Assembly (NCBI GenBank): GCA_949358305.1
Contig: OX442314.1
Coordinates: 39,724,581 to 39,788,580 of the forward strand
DNA: 64,000 bases
Direction of reading: 5' to 3'
Origin: Strigamia acuminata
Lineage: Eukaryota > Arthropoda > Chilopoda > Geophilomorpha > Linotaeniidae
Shown here one piece after another: positions 57,794 through 64,000 of the stretch. The position numbers were made by a program, and so were the translations under genes. Below the pieces are notes generated by a model that made no database searches, was not told the DNA's origin, and was given only the letters and a program-made list of their open reading frames with translations. Numbering within the stretch: the stretch's first letter is position 1; every line of letters starts with the position of its first letter.

Positions 57794-60771
57794 TTTGTCA
57801 ATATCTGATAAATTTCCACAGAATTGCAGCGACATTGTACGGGATATTTCTGCCCGATTTGACGGACTTATGTAAAACATTGCTGAAATTCCGTGGAAAT
57901 TTATAAAATATTGACAAAGGTTGGTGACCGACCCACGGCGCGTTGCGGCGCGGTCGGAGCACGCGACCCGATCCCCCCCTCCCCCCGTCCCCAAAAAACC
58001 ACGCCTCGAGGAACCCCGAGGTTCGGTTTCCGACCGGGTCGCCTCTTGATCCGACCCGGGGCGCGTCACGGCGCGGTCGAAGGACGGCCCTCGCCCCCAA
58101 AAACCACACTCCGGGTCACGTGGTCTCGCACTCGACTTTTTCAGTTTTCCCGTTTTCGGCCCGTTACGGCCAAGGACCGTAACGGGTCGAAAACGGGCCG
58201 CAACGGGTCGAAAACGGCCGCAACGGGTCGAAAACGGCCCGCACGGGCCGTTAACGGGCCGCCGACGGTCCCGTCACAATCCCGTAACGGCTCGCACGGG
58301 CCGTTAACGGGCCGCCGACGGTCCCGTCACGATCCCGTAACGGCTCGCACGGGCCGTTAACGGGCCGCCGACGGTTCCGTAACTATCCCGTAACGGCCCG
58401 CACGGGCCGTTAACGGGCCGCCGACGGTCCCGTCACGACCCCGTAACGGCCCGTACGACCTCATGCGGGCCGTTGACGGGCCGTTAACGGGCCGTTAACG
58501 GGCCGTTAACGGCCCGTTAACGGCGTAAAACCAAAAACAGGATTCGAGATTAATGTCTATGAATGTTGTACGCGTTTTCATGTACGTGTTGTCGGTTGTT
58601 GATTTTTTCGATTCACGCCGTAACGGCCCGTTAACGGCCCGTTAACGGCCCGTCAACGGCCCGTCAACGGCCCGCAACGGCCCGCACGGGCCGTTAACGG
58701 GCCGTCGACGATCCCGTCACGATCCCGCAACGGCCCGCACGGGCCGTTAACGGGCCGCTGACGGTCCCGTCACGATCCCGTCACGGCCTTCGTTCCCGGA
58801 CTTCGGCTCGCCGACGGCCCGTACGACCTCACGCGGGCCGTTAACGGGCCGTTAACGGCCCGTTAACGGCCCGTTAACGGCGTAAAACCAAAAACAGGAT
58901 TCGAGATTAATGTCTATGAATGTTGTACGCGTTTTCATGTACGTGTTGTCGGTTGTTGATTTTTTCGATTCACGCCGTAACGGCCCGTTAACGGCCCGTT
59001 AACGGCCCGTCAACGGCCCGTCAACGGCCCGCAACGGCCCGCACGGGCCGTTAACGGGCCGTCGACGATCCCGTCACGATCCCGCAACGGCCCGCACGGG
59101 CCGTTAACGGGCCGCTGACGGTCCCGTCACGATCCCGCAACGGCCCGCACGGGCCGTTAACGGGCCGTCGACGATCCCGTCACGATCCCGCAACGGCCCG
59201 CACGGGCCGTTAACGGGCCGCTGACGGTCCCGTCACGATCCCGCAACGGCCCGCACGGGCCGTTAACGGGCCGTCGACGGTCCCGTCACGATCCCGCAAC
59301 GGCCCGCACGGGCCGTTAACGGCCCGTTAACGGCCCGTTAACGGCCCGTTAACGGGGCAAAACCGAAAACAGGATTCGAGATTAATGTCTATGAATGTTG
59401 TACGCGTTTTCACGTACGTGTTGTCGGTTGTTGATTTTTTCGATTCACGCCGTAACGGCCCGTTAACGGCCCGTTAACGGCCCGTCAACGGCCCGTCAAC
59501 GGCCCGGAACGGCCCGCACGGGCCGTTAACGGGCCGTCGACGATCCCGTCACGATCCCGCAACGGCCCGCACGGGCCGTTAACGGGCCGCTGACGGTCCC
59601 GTCACGATCCCGTCACGGCCTTCGTTCCCGGACTTCGGCTCGCCGACGGCCCGTACGACCTCACGCGGGCCGTTAACGGGCCGTTAACGGCCCGTTAACG
59701 GCCCGTTAACGGCGTAAAACCAAAAACAGGATTCGAGATTAATGTCTATGAATGTTGTACGCGTTTTCATGTACGTGTTGTCGGTTGTTGATTTTTTCGA
59801 TTCACGCCGTAACGGCCCGTTAACGGCCCGTTAACGGCCCGTCAACGGCCCGTCAACGGCCCGCAACGGCCCGCACGGGCCGTTAACGGGCCGTCGACGA
59901 TCCCGTCACGATCCCGCAACGGCCCGCACGGGCCGTTAACGGGCCGCTGACGGTCCCGTCACGATCCCGTCACGGCCTTCGTTCCCGGACTTCGGCTCGC
60001 CGACGGCCCGTACGACCTCACGCGGGCCGTTAACGGGCCGTTAACGGCCCGTTAACGGCCCGTTAACGGCGTAAAACCAAAAACAGGATTCGAGATTAAT
60101 GTCTATGAATGTTGTACGCGTTTTCACGTACGTGTTGTCGGTTGTTGATTTTTTCGATTTACGCCGTAACGGCCCGTTAACGGCCCGTTAACGGCCCGTC
60201 AACGGCCCGTCAACGGCCCGCATGGAGTCGTACGGGCCGTTAACGGGCCGCCGACGGTCCCGTCACGATCCCGTCACGGCCCGTGCGGGCCGTTAACGGG
60301 CCGCCAACGGTCCCGTCACGATCCCGTCACGGCTCGTGCGGGCCGTTAACGGGCCGCCGACAGTCCCGTCACGATCCCGTAACGGGCTGAAAACGGGAAA
60401 ACTGAAAGAGTCGGGTGCGAGACCACGTGACCCGGAGTGTGGTTTTTGGGGGCGAGGGCCGTCCTCCGACCGCGCCGTGACGCGCCCCGAGTCGGATCAA
60501 GAGGCGACCCGGTCGGAAACCGAACCTCGGGGTTCCTCGAGGCGTGGTTTTTTGGGGACGGGGGGAGGGGGGGGGGGGGGGGATCGGGTCGCGTGCTCCG
60601 ACCGCGCCGCAACGCGATGTGGGTCGGTCACCAACTTTTGTCAATTTTTGACAAATTTCCACGGAATTTCAGCAACATTTTACGAGACGTTTCTGCCCGA
60701 CTAGACACGTTTCCGCAGGTTTTAGCAAAACAACGTTAAATTCTGTGGAAATTTATCAAATGTTGACAAAA
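57794..60771. mobile_element. Foldback-type element FB1, copy 2
   Basis: Copy-2 equivalent of 13936-16913, collinear and of the same length, with both inverted arms and five AT-rich spacers. Confidence 0.6.
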
Positions 60772-61345
60772 TTCTGTGCAAGTTTTGTCAGATACTTACT
60801 TACTTACGATATAAACTCGAACGTCGTCCATCGACACTCTCAACATTCCACCGGACATTTTCCGGAAGAGTTTGTCCCGATCGGGACCACGCCTCGACGA
60901 AGCCCGGGACCCGGTTTCCGACCGGGTCGTTTTTGGCCCAAGTCACGGCGCGTCGCGGCGCTTTCGGAGCACGCGACCCGATCCCCCCCTCCCCCCGTTC
61001 TCAAAAACCACGCCTCGACGAAGCCCGGGACCCGGTTTCCGACCGGGTCGTTTTTGGCCCAAGTCACGGCGCGTCGCGGCGCGTTCGGAGCACATGAACC
61101 GATCCCCCCTCCCTCCCGTCACAAAAACCACGTTTTAGCGAAACCCTTGACCGGTCACAAAACCCACCGAACACCGAAAAGCAACGAACAAAACGCGCTC
61201 GGTCGCACGAACTACTCGGCCAAAACAACATCCGCAAATTCCGCATCACAGTCGCGATCAACGAAACAACGTATAGGCCGCCGTAATGTTAAAAAGCGGG
61301 ACCCTTTCGCCCCCGACAAAATCCGCACACATACCCCAAGGTTAA

Positions 61346-62810
61346 ATCATTTCCCAGGGACCGTGTACCGTCGCAGTCGATGCGAGTCCCGGTCATCGCA
61401 TCCGATAGACATTGCGGACGTTTTTCAGATCGAGACTGGAGTACCTGTTGAGTACCAAATGGCCGGTCGGTCGTTGGTGTGGTTCCGTCTCCTAAAATGT
61501 TCGTCGCCATTTTCTGTTGGTCGAGTCGCCTACCATCCAATGGTCGGTCGGTGGGTCTCGGTCTCAGACTGGCCTTCGGGCCGGTCAAAATAACAAATAA
61601 ATGAATAAATCGGAAATAGAACGTCCCCGTCCCGGCCAGAATAGGGGCAGGTGGTGTCGTTGAGCGGCGTCAGCGGCAGCGACAGCCCGGACGAATCGCC
61701 CCGAAAATAAGGTCCTGCGCTGGCATCCGTTTGTTCGTTCAAACCTCGCAGCGCTCGTGCGGTCGCGTGCATTCTACTCGTGTCCGACGTGGCGATCGGT
61801 ACGGAGTAAAAAAAAAAAAGATCATCAGAGAAAGGAAGACGATTAAAATTTTAATTCTCCGGTCGTGGCACCGACTTTGCGGTTCGTACTTTAACCGTTA
61901 ATTAGGTTATCTTCGTCGTAATTCGTTGGAATAAAAATTTTATAGAAAATGAGCCGTTTCGTATTTTATTTTCATCTTCCGGGGGTCTCGCGCCGTCGTT
62001 GTGGACGGGAGTCTTCCCGAACACGTTCGATGGGTTTTGCCAACACTTTCAGATCGAACTCGGGACTCGGGCCCGCCGCTCGGTCGAGCGGCGCACAGTA
62101 CCCGCCGAGCGGCGCGGTATCCGATATAAAAGGACCCTTGCTTCGCCACGGTCTCAGACTGGCCTTCGGGCCGGTCAAAATAATAAATAAATAAATAAAT
62201 AAATAAGTCCGAAAATGGAACGTATCCGTCCCGACGAATAGATGCGGTTGGGGTCGTTGAGCGACAGCGGCGGCAGCGGCAGCCCCGACGACTCGCCCCG
62301 AAAATAAGCTCCCTTACCGGCATTCCTTCGACCGTCTAAACCTCGCAGCATGCGTGCGGTCGCGTGCATTCTACTCGTGTCCGATGTGGCGATCGGTACG
62401 AGGTAAAAAAAAATATCACACGAAAAAAGAAAGACGATTAAAATTTTAATTCTTCGGTCGTGGGACCGACTTTGCGGTCCGTGCTTTAACCGATAATTAG
62501 GTTATCTTCGTCGTAATTCGTTAGAATAAAAATTTTATAGAAAATGAGCCGTTTCGTATTTTATTTTCATCTTCCGGGGGTCTCGCGCCGTCGTTGTGGA
62601 CGGGAGTCTTCCCGAACACGTTCGATGGGTTTTGCCAACACTTTCAGATCGAACTCGGGACTCGGGCCCGCCGCTCGGTCGAGCGGCGCACAGTACCCGC
62701 CGAGCGGCGCGGTATTCGATACCCGTCTTTGTAAAAGCAGCCGTGCTTTTTCGGTCTCAGACTGGCCTTCGGGCCGGTCAAAATAATAAATAAATAAGTC
62801 GAGAATGGGC
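61346..62810 (+). repeat. Array remnant in copy 2 (part of unit 6, one 595-bp unit, last unit)
   Basis: Begins inside the centre-left part of unit 6 at the deletion junction, then carries one full unit (copy 1 has two identical ones) and the truncated last unit. Hairpins at 61567-61586, 62157-62176 and 62760-62779. Confidence 0.85.
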
Positions 62811-64000
62811 CACCGCCGGCCGGTGGGGCCAATCGTCGCGGGTGGGCGGGGCAGGCAGCCAACCGTCCACCGATCGATCGATCGATTGATTGATCGACCG
62901 ACCAATCAATCGGTTTTCAGATTTCGGGTTTTCACGGGTCCCAGGTTTTTCAGGTTTTTCAGATTTTTCAGATTTTTCAGATTTCAGATTTCAGATTTCA
63001 GATTTCAGATTTCACATCGAATAATGTACGGAGTCTCTTCGGTGCCATTCTCATTTTGACCGTTAAGGACAGACAGACTGCTCCTCGACCAGGACCGACT
63101 AATGCGACAACTAGACCCGTCGCTCGTCGCGCGAGCCCGCCTCATTTTTTTCGCTCGTTTATTCACGCTTAGTTTTAAGAAAAATTTTCAAATTTTACAA
63201 ATGTACACGAATAAAAAGACCGTTTACTTTTCGCTCCAATTGTTTATTCTTTATACGCCTTTACAACTCACTCTTACGAGAAGATAAATAGAAAACGAGA
63301 AAATATAATCGATCGACCACGCCGTCGGCGCCTAACCCGAACCCGTAGTCCCCGCTTCGTTCTTCTCCTCCCCCGTCCACGGGACGGGCCGAACACCGAA
63401 CACCGAGCGCCGAGCGCTGCGCGGGCACCTGGTGGCGCAACCGGGCAACATGACGCGGCACGATTCAAAACGCCGATCATTTATTCGTTTCATTTTATTT
63501 TGTTTCGTTTCGTTTCATTTTATTGTTTCACTTTGTTTTATTTTGTTTCATTTTTTCTTTTTAATTCGCATCGCCGAGCGTCGCGTCGCAGCGCCGTGAC
63601 ATCGAGGTGAACAGCGGATCAAGCTTTTCCCCGCCATTGTTGTGCCCTTCTCCTTCTTCGCGACGCACACGCGTACATATATCGGTTCGTTGGACTCCGT
63701 AGAGTGGGAAAAACAAACAAACAAACAAACAAAAAAAAAACGAACAAACGAGTAAGTAAGGCTATCCAATCGCATTATTTCTTAAAAAAAAAAAACAAAC
63801 AAACGAGAGAAGAAACGGAGCGGGCGAATAAAAACGGCGTGCCATGCGGGACAGCGTGCGTGAGCACGGAGGAGGGGGGAAACCCCGTCGATATCAAGCG
63901 ACTAGATTCAACGTTGGTTTTGTGGTTACTACTCGCGGCGCTATTATTTGTCCGTCCGTTCGTCCGTTAATCGGTCTAACGAATTAACCAATTAATTGAT

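Overview
This is nuclear DNA of a eukaryote. Genes are split by many short introns (roughly 60-250 bp) with GT-AG borders. Introns and flanks are full of (AAAT)n, (AAAC)n and (AAAGT)n microsatellites, and CpG is not depleted, so heavy germline CpG methylation is unlikely. The Ty1/copia element in the window has a primer-binding site that matches the 3' end of an animal-type initiator tRNA-Met (from memory of that tRNA), so an invertebrate or another opisthokont is possible. I cannot name the species. Gene models were built by hand from splice signals and reading-frame continuity; no transcript or homology search was available.

The window holds about 1.46 units of a large direct repeat with a period near 43.86 kb. 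Positions 1-30160 are repeated at 43865-64000, and both copies run off the window. The copies are nearly identical except for microsatellite lengths, scattered substitutions, a 28-bp tandem duplication, one missing 595-bp array unit and a 9,423-bp segment (17488-26910) absent from copy 2. This may be a true recent tandem duplication or two haplotypes joined in assembly.

Order within a unit: gene A (minus, about 1,060 aa, 14 coding exons); a possible plus-strand terminal exon (gene G); gene B (minus, 107 aa); relics of an unknown gene (F); gene C (minus, 111 aa); GC-rich palindromic satellite; gene H (minus, 327 aa, coiled coil); a tRNA-derived SINE; gene I (minus, terminal exon); a foldback-type element with about 370-bp terminal inverted repeats and a second, inverted relative; gene J (minus, 212 aa; copy 1 only); a nine-unit array of roughly 600-bp units that each end in a UUCG-capped hairpin; an AT-rich intergenic stretch; gene D (plus, 954 aa over nine exons); two SINE copies; and a pair of duplicated 78-nt exons. 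The next unit then begins with gene A.

Genes A, B, C and D share an unrecognised pair of zinc-binding-like modules: C-x2-C...H-W-x3-H, a short linker usually containing RGLLR, then C-P-x-C...H-x4-H. B and C consist of little else. A adds a very acidic and basic coiled-coil region. D adds a coiled coil, 24-bp repeats, an RS-rich stretch and a PHD-like finger. A short sequence block is conserved upstream of A, B and C. Gene D is interrupted by an intact Ty1/copia retrotransposon (32822-40016, minus strand) with LTRs that look identical and a perfect 5-bp target duplication, three bases before the end of exon 6. It is therefore a very recent insertion. The nuclear zinc-finger/PHD architecture suggests chromatin or nucleic-acid binding, which is inference only.
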